A DNA stretch of 64,000 nt from Corticium candelabrum (lineage: Eukaryota > Porifera > Homoscleromorpha > Homosclerophorida > Plakinidae), in the NCBI RefSeq assembly GCF_963422355.1, contig NC_085088.1, forward strand, positions 5,673,914 to 5,737,913. The letters are read 5' to 3'. Every line of letters begins with the position of its first letter. Within the stretch, counting starts at the first letter, position 1. Made by a program: the position numbers and the translations under genes. This document shows, one piece after another, positions 10,795 through 21,209 of the stretch. The notes beneath the pieces were generated by a model. The model ran no database searches. It was not told the origin of the DNA and saw only the letters and a program-made list of their open reading frames with translations.

Positions 10795-10800
10795 CCTCAA

Positions 10801-11520
10801 ATGCACTTAACCCTAGAAGATGAACCACATCTAATAAACTCTGAATGGTTGAACGACCAACACATTTCAGCAGCACAAGAATTGCTGAAAAAGCAATTTC
10901 CAAATGTAGCTTGTTTGCTGTCACCACTTATCGGAACGTCTAAAGTAGGGTTTGCTCCAGCTGATGTAGGAGCTGTCCACATTCACAACAACGACTGTCT
11001 TCACTGGTTAACATCGACAGTTGGAACATTCAACCCAACTTGTGTTGAGATTTTTGACAGCCTGTCAAGTGGACGCCTTAGCCTCTCTTCGAAGACAGCT
11101 GTCCGATCTCTACAGGTTGGTGGCAGATGACGATGGAAAATTAGAACGATTGTCAAATCGGTTCAACAGCAGCGGCTAGGAAAAAGAAACTGCGGCGTTT
11201 TCGTAATAGCCTTTGCCACTTCCATTTGCTATGGTGTAGAGCCAAGCAGCACAAGTTATTTAGAGCATTCCTTACGTCGCCATCTCCACCAATGTTTAGA
11301 GTCTGGAACTATGACTCCATTTCCTGAGTCAAAGCTGTCAGTGAGGAGGGCAGTTGAAACTAAGGTACAAATTAGCATCCACTGCACCTGCTTTAGACAC
11401 TTGTCAGGATCTAAGATGATCTAGTGCAACAGCTGCAACAACTGTTTTCATGTGAAGTGTGTGTCACGTCCCAAAGAAAAAGCCAGGATTGTTCGTCAGG
11501 CAACTTGCGCCTGCCACAGC
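10801..11520 (+). pseudogene. Ulp1-like cysteine protease plus PHD-like finger, end of integrase gene
   Basis: The first frame (10801-11130) encodes INSEWLNDQHISAAQELL and IHNNDCLHWLTS (catalytic His) followed by VEIFDSLSS (catalytic Asp), as in C48/Ulp1 proteases. A shift after LQVGGR leads to a second frame (about 11150-11515) with GKRNCGVFVIAFAT, the Gln-Asn-Cys-Gly active-site block, and then a PHD-like cluster IHCTCFRHL...CNSCNNCFHVKCV, interrupted by a TAG near 11420. Ulp1 family members cleave ubiquitin-like tails such as SUMO. Ginger-type transposases are known to acquire such accessory proteases. The frameshift and stop argue that this copy is dead. Confidence 0.7.
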
Positions 11521-11603
11521 TGTTTGGACAGATCAAATTAAACAGCACCTGCGAATGTGTCTAAATACTTATTATGTCTCCTTTGTTCTCTCCTACTGTA
11601 CTC

Positions 11604-11604
<1 letters not shown>

Positions 11605-11683
<79 letters not shown>

Positions 11684-11730
11684 TGTGTGCGCGCGCGCGT
11701 GTGTCTGTGTGTGCGTGTGTCTGTGTGTGC
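11605..11730. repeat. (GT)n microsatellite with GC-rich variant end
   Basis: About 39 GT repeats, then imperfect GTCTGTGTGCGCG units. All overlapping reading frames (poly Cys-Val, His-Thr) are artefacts of this repeat. Confidence 0.95.
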
Positions 11731-12079
11731 CCATGTTCTCGAAAATTTGTCATTTACCTTAGTTAGGTAATTTGCTAGCGTAACCTATTGTTGCTACTCT
11801 TCTGAGTTGTAAAGCTTGTGATCAGGTTGTAACGTTTGTGCTCGATCTGGCTTTTGCTTTAGCCTTAGACAGTAATATATAAATAGAACGAATGTTAGTA
11901 ATCGCCAGAGTTCTAAATGTATAGTGCAAGTCGAGATATCATTAATAAATGAAGAAACACTAAGACGCTACGTTGGTGTAATAAAACTCACCAGCCGGTG
12001 TCTCGCTGACTGTAGGTGTGTTGTAACGCCGCAAGCTCCCCGTCTGTTGTGACTGTGACAACAAAGAAGAGACGATCAG

Positions 12080-12470
12080 TGTGATATACACTACTGGAGG
12101 ATATGTTTTGGAGAATATACTAATGTGCCATAGACAAGTGCAGGTGGATATAAACAGAGATCACAATCATTTCTGTTTTGTTTTCAAATATTCAGCTCTA
12201 GGAAACACTGAAGTAAAGGCTGCAATAGTCAACAGTAACCATGCAGTTTATCATAATCCTGGCTACTGTTGTACATTTGGAGGAGGTCACAATATTTTCA
12301 TTTCTGATTCCAGTAATACCAATTCCAACAGCTCCAGCTATTGTTCAATCGTCAGTCTTACAGTTACCCACCAGGTGTCACTTCTAACAACCATTGGCTT
12401 GTTGGACAACGAAACTTTCAGATACAAGATATTGAAGTGTTTGGACATTAAACCTGACATGTACATCTAG
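12080..12470 (+). pseudogene. TLDc-domain exon, frameshifted
   Basis: VKAAIVNSNHAVYHNPGY and TFGGGHNIFISDSSNTNS match the core of the TLDc domain, found in oxidation-resistance proteins and in many invertebrate E3-like or C2-type proteins. The expected end of the domain, SYSYPPGVTSNN and RNFQIQDIEVF, is present just downstream but in another frame; the shift falls near 12345-12360. It is probably a terminal exon of a broken or misassembled gene. No N-terminal partner is visible within the window. Confidence 0.65.
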
Positions 12471-12479
12471 CATGAGTAA

Positions 12480-12904
12480 TATACAAACTTTGTTATATGT
12501 TTTATGCAACAGATATGCATTGTTGTTGCTTGTAGTATATTTGATATTGTTATTGTTATTATTATTATTATTATTATTATTGCTGTGGTTGTTGTTGTTT
12601 ACATTTCTTTTGCAGTGTAATAGCAACTGGCTGACTTGCTACATCACAATTATACATCTGATCATCAAGCAACTGTGTCAAGTTTATCTGGGCAATTACA
12701 CTTAGTACATTTTATTGTGTGCATGGACTGTAGTCTCGCGTAGCAGCCAAACCATCTCCGCCTACATCTTTCCGGCTTCTTGATCAAGCAGCATGATCAT
12801 CATGGCTGTGGGAAGTCATGCTTTTTCTGTCTTGTTATTGCGCTACTGTGTTCAACGCGCTATTCAAAGTCCACAAGATTGACGAACGAATGTCAGTACC
12901 ATCT

Positions 12905-12978
<74 letters not shown>

Positions 12979-13369
12979 CATATCTAATGATAGACTCATA
13001 CTCCAAGGGTGCTGTAGATTTAGTCAACCTGTTTCTCAGCTAAAGTGCATAAAAATGTACTTTTCAGTTTTACTGCAAGGTGGGAACATCATGCACACCT
13101 GCTCTGACGCTTTACCAGTTTCGCTAGTAATATCAGCAGAAACTCGCATATGATACGTTGCTAAATGTTTCCTCGATGATAAATTTGTTTGAGTCGGCCG
13201 AATGACGTTCACTAGCCATTTCAAGATTTGACGAAGTAGACTAGAATGGATTAAAGTCAACTGCAAAAGTCTAAGAAACAGGTCTATCTTACTGTGGCAG
13301 ACAAGCACATCACAGTGAGTGTTAATAAATTAAGCAGATTGACACCAGATAGACAATCAAGCAGACATG

Positions 13370-13428
<59 letters not shown>

Positions 13429-14000
13429 GCCCCACCGCTGCCGTCACCACAACTACACCATAGTCTTGTGTAGCCAGGCCGTTCTGCTTATCACACCACA
13501 GCACACTACGCTACATTGTCACACTGGTCACATAAATAACCTCTATGCTAAGTCTTACAGTTAAGTGCCACCGTGCATCCCTTGGACGCACAAAATAAAT
13601 GGAGTGAGCACTTGGAGAAGAAACTGTAAAAAGTATTGTTTTCCTTTTACCTCGACATAGGCAATAAGATGATCACCCAAATGACAAATAGACCATTCAC
13701 TTAATTAATTTGGCTGCTCAACTGCGCTCGTCACACGATCAGCTATACTTCCTCCAACTATTCATTAATAGTTGCACCTGTATTTGGACTTTGACAAACT
13801 GAGATACATAGTAGACATAACTCTCATAGTTATGTGCCCATCTTGCCTGCAGATGCAGATCAACTTGCACATTGTACAATGTTTCTCCTAGTCCTTGATC
13901 AGAAATGAATAACAAAAAGTCAGAAAATCAAAATAATCTTTTATCGCTGACATCATCCTTTGAGAATGACTACGATCATACTTCCCACTATTCATAGAAA
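12480..14000. other. Gene-poor stretch rich in microsatellites
   Basis: Holds a (TTA)n tract at 12546-12600, a pure (AT)n tract at 12906-12977 and a (CA)n tract at 13369-13426. No reading frame outside the repeats shows a recognisable domain. Confidence 0.7.
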
Positions 14001-14004
14001 ATGA

Positions 14005-14277
14005 CTAGTCAAAGTCAGCCCTTCCTTCGTATTCCAGTTCTTCCCAGTGACTTCGTCTTAGCCATTGCAACCCAAATATAGCAATGCCAGCTGCCAGTAG
14101 CAACAAAATCAAGTCAGCAATCCACAAAGCAAAGAATAATCTAAACGACGTGTACGAGCACAGAACATCAAATGGATCAAGTCCATCATTTTGTTGACAC
14201 GTTCTAGTCCGTGGGCCGATTGTCGTAGCGAGAAGCTCCGTGCCCACCTCTTTAAGAGGAAGGTTTCTTGATTGCAA
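14005..14277 (-). CDS. Possible terminal exon of a membrane protein
   Basis: A minus-strand frame of about 90 codons ends in a stop at 14005. It contains a hydrophobic run, LFFALWIADLILLLLAAG, followed by IFGLQWL and a short acidic tail EELEYEGRADFD, with the appearance of a last transmembrane helix and cytoplasmic tail. AG dinucleotides suitable as an acceptor lie near 14270-14300 on the coding strand. I do not recognise the family, and no upstream exon is evident. Confidence 0.35.
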   Translation of the reverse strand: MQSRNLPLKEVGTELLATTIGPRTRTCQQNDGLDPFDVLCSYTSFRLFFALWIADLILLLLAAGIAIFGLQWLRRSHWEELEYEGRADFD

Positions 14278-14413
14278 CCGAGGTAAGACTCAAATTAAAG
14301 GCTATCGCACTTTCTTGGCAATTGCGAAAGTGGTCGGTTTTCTTGATACAGTTATTTTTATTAAATGCGAACGAAGCGAGCAGACTTAACTCTGTTTTGC
14401 ATGTCTGTGCGTT

Positions 14414-14414
<1 letters not shown>

Positions 14415-14478
<64 letters not shown>
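14415..14478. repeat. (TA)n microsatellite
   Basis: About 32 uninterrupted TA units. Confidence 0.95.
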
Positions 14479-14480
<2 letters not shown>

Positions 14481-14912
14481 CCAATATTAGTCTTACACTC
14501 CCGAGGACTGTTTCTAATTTGATAGGTATAATAGGTGTAACTAAATTTTTCTGGAACTCTAAATAAACGAAAATCTGGGCGCGCAAACTGTTCAGAACAG
14601 CGAGGCTGGCCGCGTACTTCACATGCGTGTGTTGACGCGATTTGTTGACGCAGCTTTATGCATTAGTAGTTGTAAACACACATCATCTATAATTAATATA
14701 ATTTTGACTTTATTTATACTATACATGTCTACCATTGATCTTAATTTACTAGCATATGTTACAGAATAAATTGAAAATTAGCAACACAACTTAATTATAC
14801 TAAGAAAGCTATCATCAGTTTCCAGCACTGTAAACAACTTCGGCATTTTCAGTTTGTAACATTACATAATACTTTGTACAAACCAGCATGTAACCATTAT
14901 TAATTGTCTCGC

Positions 14913-15176
14913 TTACACTTCATCACGAACAGTCAGGTCATCGTCTTCAACATCTAGATCGGTGACAGAAGGATCAGCAGCCGCGGTATTGAGACATTCT
15001 TTGCACTTGCAAGCATCAGTACATGGCACGTTGTTCATGAATGACCGACATCTTGCACTATTGCAACCCGATAAATAACTAAGACGCAGCAGTTTCAAAA
15101 GAGCCAAGGGTACTGGAGGAAGAGTCACCCATAATACGTTGATGTCGCCATCATTAATTTCTTGAATGACGGACAT
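14913..15176 (-). pseudogene. Cys-rich C-terminal fragment of an unnamed repeat-associated protein
   Basis: Reads LPPVPLALLKLLRLSYLSGC then NVPCTDACKCKECLN and a short acidic tail. The cysteine-rich end resembles tails of unnamed proteins encoded by animal repeats, but no function can be given. The first half lies in the left copy of a 125-bp tandem duplication, so the frame was rearranged. Confidence 0.35.
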
Positions 15177-15285
15177 CTCGCACTATTGCAACCCGATGAA
15201 TAATTAAGACGCAGCAGTTTCAAAAGAGCTAAGGGTGTTGGAGGAAGAGTCACTCATAATACGTTGATGTCACCATCATTAATTT
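15036..15285. repeat. 125-bp imperfect tandem duplication
   Basis: Copy one is about 15036-15160 and copy two about 15161-15285, differing by roughly ten substitutions. Both carry TGAATGAC near the start and CATCATTAATTTC at the end. Confidence 0.85.
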
Positions 15286-15684
15286 CACAAACCATGCCCA
15301 ATAGGACTGGGAACTTCTACATGCTGAAGACACTGTTTCCGAAGGTACACACGTACGCTTGGAAGTTGCTTCTGCGAACATGTTGAACTAATGCATCAAG
15401 AGTTGGAGGTAAATCGGCAAATAGTTGTTGCAGTGCAAGAAAGTGATATATAAACGAATTAACACTTTTGAAGGTCTCCTTTCCGTATAGTTTGCATACA
15501 AACTATTCACAATTGAATTAGGTCTTCGTCCAAAGTAAGAGACTCTCCTAGACGCTGTATCGCTTGTATGTGGCCACTCTTGTTTAGTTCGAAGGCTCCA
15601 CTTTTTCCACGTTTCAAAAAAGAGCTCATGGTATCACAGTCTGTCAATGTGCATGCCTTGTAGAGCTTTACAAACGTCACAGTC

Positions 15685-16275
15685 ATGAGTGCTCTCTACG
15701 ACATCAAAGACTCACTTATCCAAGACCGCATAGTCTTGGGTGTCGCGGATCAGCGTCTTACCACACGCCTGTTAGCGACAGGACATACAGATTTGACAAA
15801 AGCTTTAGAGATCTGTCGACCGGAAGAGGTGGCGACAGCGCAGCGTCAAAGGATGGTGACTGATTCTCAGCGAGGTGTCAATGTAGCCACAGTTCATCAT
15901 GAAGTTGTTGATGAGGATGAAGATTCCAAAGAAGTACAAGTAGATGCTCTTCGGCAATATTCCTCTAGGGGTTCGATGATCAAGGATTGCATGCGTTGTG
16001 AGGGGACAAATCCGCCACGGAAGTGTCCAGCTTGGGACAAACGGTGCCAAAATGCAATGGGCTTAACCATTGGAAGTCAATGTGCCGGACGAAAAGGGTA
16101 AATGTAGTCCGAATGGCGTAAGATGGAGTACCTCAAGAAAAAGATACGCTTTCGCAAAGAGATGAAGAGGCATCATCCACTCACTCTACGACAAAGCTAG
16201 GCCCAGTCTATAACTTGGGCATGATTGGATCCATTCAGACATCGGGAAAGGCTTGGCGGATTTCGTTACTTGCAG
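15685..16275 (+). pseudogene. Gypsy-type gag and protease-linker relic
   Basis: LIQDRIVLGVADQRLTTRLL and TKALEICRPEEVA match the C-terminal capsid of K02A2.6-like gag. A first knuckle, CMRCEGTNPPRKCPAWDKRC, is followed by a second whose cysteines (KCNGLNHWKSMC) appear only after a one-base shift at the AAAA run near 16050. The frame then reaches the gag-protease linker (LGMIGSIQTSGKAWRISL), where homology switches to the SWIM domain of the next gene near 16275. It belongs to a different, older family than the intact Gypsy element at 4827. Confidence 0.65.
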
Positions 16276-17953
16276 TCTGTAGTCATGTTGCAGCCATCAT
16301 GTTTACAGTAGAAGCTGCCTGTAGGCTAGGATATAACCAAGTGTCCTATATATCTCTGCCATGCCAATGGAATCAGACCTACAAGACAAAGGTATTTCTC
16401 AATAGCAAACTCAGAAAGAACTACATACATTTCATAGTGCTCTCCAATTTTGTTGTGACCAGGTTACTCCTTGCCAGATTGTTGAAATCGAATTTGTCAA
16501 ACCAGTTCGATCAAACCTGAAAGACAATACAAGTTTACAGAGCCTCTTCCAGAGAAGAGTCGGAGATTCCCAGAGGAAACAGGTCCTCAACATCAACCCC
16601 TATTGCCTCTGAAGAGTATACTTACCTCTTTACAAACAGTGGTTCCCAATTCCTGCCTCTACAGTATTTCAAACAAGTCAGCCAACTCTTTCTACACGAC
16701 ACAATGTGTCAACCTGCCCTGAATCAACTACAACCAGTAACCAGCAATGCCTCTCCATATCAACTAGAACAACAACACATGTTGTTGTTGACTACAGTAG
16801 AAATTAAAGTAGCTCTTCTGCATGTAACAATACAAACGACCTTCCCACTGTCAGCCAAGAAACAGCTATGTTCTTGACAACTTCCGCTACCAGTCTTCAC
16901 ACAAACTACCCTGTAGTCCTCTTGCATTTCCTTCTTTGCCATCTAACAAATCTACCATACCTAGTTACGAAACACTTCCTTGTATACAATCACACGCAGA
17001 ATCAGAAGACCATCTCCCTCCACCACTGACAAATCTCTTTGCAGACGAATTTCAGCAGTTGGACAAAGATGCCTCGTTGGAAAAGGCTAAAGAAGTGTAT
17101 CAATCTTTATCTATCACAAAAGACGAGACGGTACTTGTTCAGAGAGAAACAAGAATGAAAAGGCAATGTGAAGAATGGTGCAATCAGAGAAAAGAACGAC
17201 CAACCGCCTCGGCTTTCCATGACGTTCTTGTGAGAAAATGAACTACCAACCCTGAATCGCTAGTCAGACGCCTCCTAACAAGAAAAGACATCAGTAGACT
17301 TCCTGCTGTCAAATGGGGAAAAGAGAATGAGAATACTGCTCGATGAGTACATCCAGCAAATGTCTACAACAAATCATTAGTTTGTGTGTAGAGGGGCTGG
17401 TCTGTCTATAAACCCACTGCACCCTTTCCTAGAAGCTAGACCTGATGGTGTTACAATGTGTCAGTGTTGTGGGCAAGGCCTCTTGGAAATAGTGTCCATA
17501 CTCACGGAGAGACAATCATCCACAGGCATTAGTAAGAAAAAGAGGAATTTATCTTAAACACAATGGCTTGAACAAATCCCACAGGTACTACACCCAAGTA
17601 CAAGGTCAGAGAGCAATATGTGACAAACAGTTTTGTGATTTTGTGGTGTGGACTAAAAGAGGCATATCCATTCAGAGAATATACAAAAATGCCCCATTTT
17701 GGGAAAACTCCTTAAAAAGCTTACAGCTTTCTATGTGGAACACCTGCTGCCAGAACTCATGACACATCATCTCATTAGTTGACATGTGGAAAAACCAGAC
17801 CAACCAAAGCTGTATTGTTGGTGTAAAAGAGAGTATGGCTCCATGATTCTATGCGACAGTCCTTCATGCAAATATGAATGGTTTCATTTTGCATGTGTTG
17901 ACATCAAAGAAAGGCCAGATGGGTCATGGTTCTGTTCTGACTGTAATCAGTAA
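16276..17953 (+). pseudogene. SWIM-YqaJ-PHD nuclease gene, decayed
   Basis: Three modules in order. (1) A SWIM-like zinc finger: CSHVAAIMFTVEAACRLG at about 16276-16330. (2) A YqaJ-type viral recombinase/exonuclease domain from about 16936: RKERPTASAFHDVL, AVKWGKENENTAR, LEARPDGVTMCQCCGQGLLE, then YYTQVQGQRAICDK and CDFVVWTKRGISIQRIY. The expected Glu-x-Lys motif is broken because a frameshift and TAG fall at the Lys (near 17490). Other stops lie at 17239 and near 17379. (3) A PHD finger, YCWCKREYGSMILCD...WFHFACVD...GSWFCSDC, ending at TAA 17951-17953. Such nucleases occur in animal repeats, and ISL2EU transposons pair a YqaJ protein with a DDE transposase, which fits the convergent gene next door. 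Confidence 0.7.
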
Positions 17954-18099
17954 TAAAAAATACAAGTGTATGCAGTCATGAGAAACTCATAATTATTGTT
18001 TGTCTGTATATAATCTAATTTCTGTAGTATCTGATACATCAGTCTGAAACTAATGGTGGATGAAGATTTGACAAAGCAGCACATATAACAATAATTTGT

Positions 18100-18773
18100 C
18101 TATAGTAGCATACTCTGTTTCCATAGAACTTTTAAGAATATGGACAACGTTGATGGCAAAACTCTATACACCTTCATCCTCCCAATTGCCCTTTCAACGT
18201 AAATTCTGACCCTCGACAAAGACCTTGATGTTTCTACTTCTCTTTGAGAAAGTTGGGATTTTCCCCTAGTGTATGGTGGAATAGCTAGAGAAGCACCACA
18301 CATTGCCAGTTCATCAGATATATCAAAGCCTCGATCTGCAAGGACCAAATCACCAAGTTGCAAGTGTTGAAGAAAACCACTATGTGTTGCCAAGTGTTAT
18401 CTGATACGCGGCCTCCCCAGCATTTTGACACAAATATTACTGCTCCTGTAGGGCTGATGGCTACAAGAAACTTGAACGTATTATGGCTCTTGTAATCTAA
18501 ATATGTCTGAAAACAAGCTAGCATAGAAGCTGGTCTTTCAATGAAGACTTCCGAGCAATCAATAATACAGGTAGTGCGACGATATCCTGTTTTAAAGTAC
18601 GATGAAGAACATCTCTGTTCGGCCACTGAATCAACTGACTGAGTTCTCTGGATGCTACATCTAGCCAAATCTAGATGTGGCACTGCCAGCCTCAATTTCA
18701 TAAGAAATAGCAAGAACTGATCATTACTCGACAAGCCACAGCCTGTAGCAGATGTTGATATTAAGGGACACAA
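18100..18773 (-). pseudogene. DDE_Tnp_4 (IS4/IS5-like) transposase relic
   Basis: Minus-strand reading, two overlapping frames. The first part (18773-18285) includes TTCIIDCSEVFIERPASM (first catalytic Asp) and NTFKFLVAISPTGAVIFVSK with WGGRVSD. The second (18393-18100) includes GDLVLADRGFDISDEL (second Asp) and SRVRIYVERAIGRMKVYRVL (catalytic Glu). An internal deletion or shift precedes CIIDCSE, and the two frames are offset by a one-base shift near 18390. The family is the one found in THAP-associated and ISL2EU-like elements. It is convergent with the YqaJ gene, tails about 150 bp apart. Confidence 0.75.
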
Positions 18774-18830
18774 AAGATTTAATAACGTTGTAAAAACTGA
18801 GTAAGATGGAAGTCCAGTAAAAAATCAAAA

Positions 18831-21209
18831 GTGCGTTCACGAATTAGAGCGACTGGTGGAATGTAGGGTACACCCTAAGGCGTGGCGTAGTGCTTGTGTA
18901 AACGGATGTTATGTTGTCACAGAAGGCAATTAACATCTATGTTTCAGAGTGGATGGTGTCAATGACAAATTAGGTAACTCTAGTATTACATGAAAGTGTA
19001 AGTATGAATGTGTTGCCTCTGGCTGCCTCGCTGGCTGGAAACGCGGTTTCCTTCATGATGCAATGATATACTAAAAATTGTCCTTTTGCTATAACCCATG
19101 ACTACAGAAATGGATGTTTCTATGCGCTCACTGGTTGTATGTGTCAGTTGCCTCTTCTAGGAACAGCTATATGTACGAGATACATACACTCATTCACTTC
19201 TGGCTCAGCGAAGCGTCTGAAAACCACGAGAACTTGACTAATTTGACCATATCAGAACCAAACTGACCAGCCATTTAGTGCATTTTTGAGCGTTGATGAC
19301 ATCACTATGAGGACTTTGACCTTCCTAGTTCCTCTGACCTACACTATAGTCAGAAATGGGGCTTATCTAGACTAAATGGTGAACTTCAAAATTCTTCTTG
19401 GTTACCTAACCATACAACCACCTGACTATAAAACACCAGCCACCATTTACTCAAATTAATTATCACTTTGATTTTGTTGGATTTACTTCTACTTACAACT
19501 GTGTTCATCTATTTTCTAATTTCTGTATGGCAATGCACAAAGGGAAACATCTCAGAAGTATTGAAAAGACCTGGGTGCTTAAACTGCATGACTTCTTTAA
19601 GAGAGAAATGCAGGAAGGAGTTATGCTGTTGGACAAGCCAGCTGACCGTGTAGCTGAGGCTATTGGTATAAATAGGTCCACTGTATATCGGATCTGCAAA
19701 GAACAGAAAGAAAAGGGAAATGTCAGCAGTCCAACGAAAAGAGGTAAAATGGAACACAGTGGATCACTTGAAGAGTACACAGACAATTTTCAAGGTGTCA
19801 TTAGACGCAGAATACATAGATTCTATACAGACAAGACCTTCCCTACCATGTCGTTGCTGCATGCAGCTTTAGTACATGAAGTCAACTACCCTTTCTCTAA
19901 GACAAGTTTGTATAAGACAGTACGTAAGATGGGTTTTGCCTACAAAACTATGAACAGGAAAAAATGTCTCTACGAGCAAAATCGTATCTTAACAGCAAGG
20001 GTCAACTACCTGAAACAAATACAAGGATTCAGAGAAAGGAATAGACCCATTGTATACTTGGATGAAACATCGCTACATCAACACCACACTTTGGAAAAAT
20101 GCTGGACAGACTACGATGGAAAAGGTGGATTAAGAATTCCTAGTGGAAAAGGGAAGAGCCTGATTATTTTACACGCGGGAGGAGAAATGGGATGGACACC
20201 AGAAGCAGAGTTGGTTTTCGTGGGGAAAAAAGACACTGGTGACTACCACAATGAAATGAACATTAGTCATTTTATGGAGTGGTTTGAGCATAAACTTTTA
20301 CCCAATTGCCCACCTCAATCAGTTATAGTTCTAGACAATGCAAGGTATCACAATGCTGTAGTAGAAAAGATCCCTACGAAGTCTTCCAGAAAGCAAGATA
20401 TGATTGACTGGCTGGCCAAACATAAAATACTCCATGAGCCCAAAATGTTGAAAGTCGAACTGTTTGACCTAATCAAGAGATCCAATCCCATTTCTGTGTA
20501 CCAGACGGATGTTCTAGCAGCGAAGTTTGGATGCGACTGTCTACGGCTACCCGTGGGACACTGCGAACTCAATCCCATTGAGCTGGTATGGGCACAGGTA
20601 AAACGACATGCTGCACAGCACAACACAGGGATAGCTGGGTTTACCATGGAAAACATCAAGCGCCTGTGTAGAGAAGGTCTAGCAAACGTTACTGTGGAAA
20701 AGTGGGCAAACTGCGTGAAGCACGTACGTGAGAAGGTGGAGAAGCATTACAGGACAATACACGGTGTTTTAGACGACGTTGTAGAGCAGATGGTCATTGA
20801 AGTTGGTCCTGAATCAGAAGATTCGTCGTCGTCGTCTGAAACTGAAAGTTCCAAGGATGAAGACTAGAAACGGATCCTAGACGCACTCATTCCTAGCTAA
20901 CTGACACCCCAACTGGGAAGTTTACTGTGTTGGGTTACTGTTAACAGCCTGCTAGCTATAACAATTATGTACTTTGCTTTATGCAATTAAATCTAATCCC
21001 GCCTTAGCCCCGCCTTTCTCCCCCCTAACTCATTAAAATACAGGAAATTGGCTCTAGTAACTTCAGTTACATTTCTGTAGCCTAACTGTGAGTGTAATTA
21101 GATCCGGCAAGTGAAGAGCTTTCGATTGATACCAATATCCGCCCGGAGGGCAACACCTTTGTCGCGCAAATGGCCACATTCCACCAGTCTCTCTAATGCG
21201 TGAACGGAC
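18831..21209 (+). mobile_element. IS630/Tc1-type transposon, Sailor-like, apparently intact
   Basis: A 2379-bp element bounded by 34-bp terminal inverted repeats: left 18831-18864 (GTGCGTTCACGAATTAGAGC...) and right 21176-21209, identical at 31 of 34 positions when one is reverse-complemented. The right end is followed by TA as expected for this superfamily; the left flank reads AA, so one side of the TA duplication appears to have mutated. A single 446-codon transposase lies inside. Confidence 0.88.
19527..20867 (+). CDS. IS630/Tc1-superfamily transposase with long D-E spacer
   Basis: A 446-residue protein from the ATG at 19527 to TAG. Residues about 40-60 form a helix-turn-helix (VAEAIGINRSTVYRICKE) for terminal-repeat binding. 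The DDE core has IVYLDETSLHQHHT (D179), SVIVLDNARYHN (D270) and HCELNPIELVWAQVK (E352), so 81 residues separate the second Asp from the Glu, against 34-41 in Tc1/mariner. A spacer of that size defines the DD82E or Sailor group of the IS630-Tc1-mariner superfamily; I infer membership from motif spacing. The C-terminus is an acidic, Ser-rich tail (DSSSSSETESSKDED). The frame has no break, and the ends are preserved, so this may be an active or very recently active copy. Confidence 0.9.
   Translation: MAMHKGKHLRSIEKTWVLKLHDFFKREMQEGVMLLDKPADRVAEAIGINRSTVYRICKEQKEKGNVSSPTKRGKMEHSGSLEEYTDNFQGVIRRRIHRFYTDKTFPTMSLLHAALVHEVNYPFSKTSLYKTVRKMGFAYKTMNRKKCLYEQNRILTARVNYLKQIQGFRERNRPIVYLDETSLHQHHTLEKCWTDYDGKGGLRIPSGKGKSLIILHAGGEMGWTPEAELVFVGKKDTGDYHNEMNISHFMEWFEHKLLPNCPPQSVIVLDNARYHNAVVEKIPTKSSRKQDMIDWLAKHKILHEPKMLKVELFDLIKRSNPISVYQTDVLAAKFGCDCLRLPVGHCELNPIELVWAQVKRHAAQHNTGIAGFTMENIKRLCREGLANVTVEKWANCVKHVREKVEKHYRTIHGVLDDVVEQMVIEVGPESEDSSSSSETESSKDED

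Noticed and set aside
1785..11520. Ginger-type terminal inverted repeats for the integrase gene
   Set aside because: I looked for TGT...ACA pairs upstream of 1785 and downstream of 11520 and found no convincing inverted match, so element boundaries were not called.
11459..11770. Frames of poly Cys-Val or His-Thr across CA/GT tracts (also at 4375-4581 and 13322-13504)
   Set aside because: They are direct translations of dinucleotide microsatellites and have no domain content.
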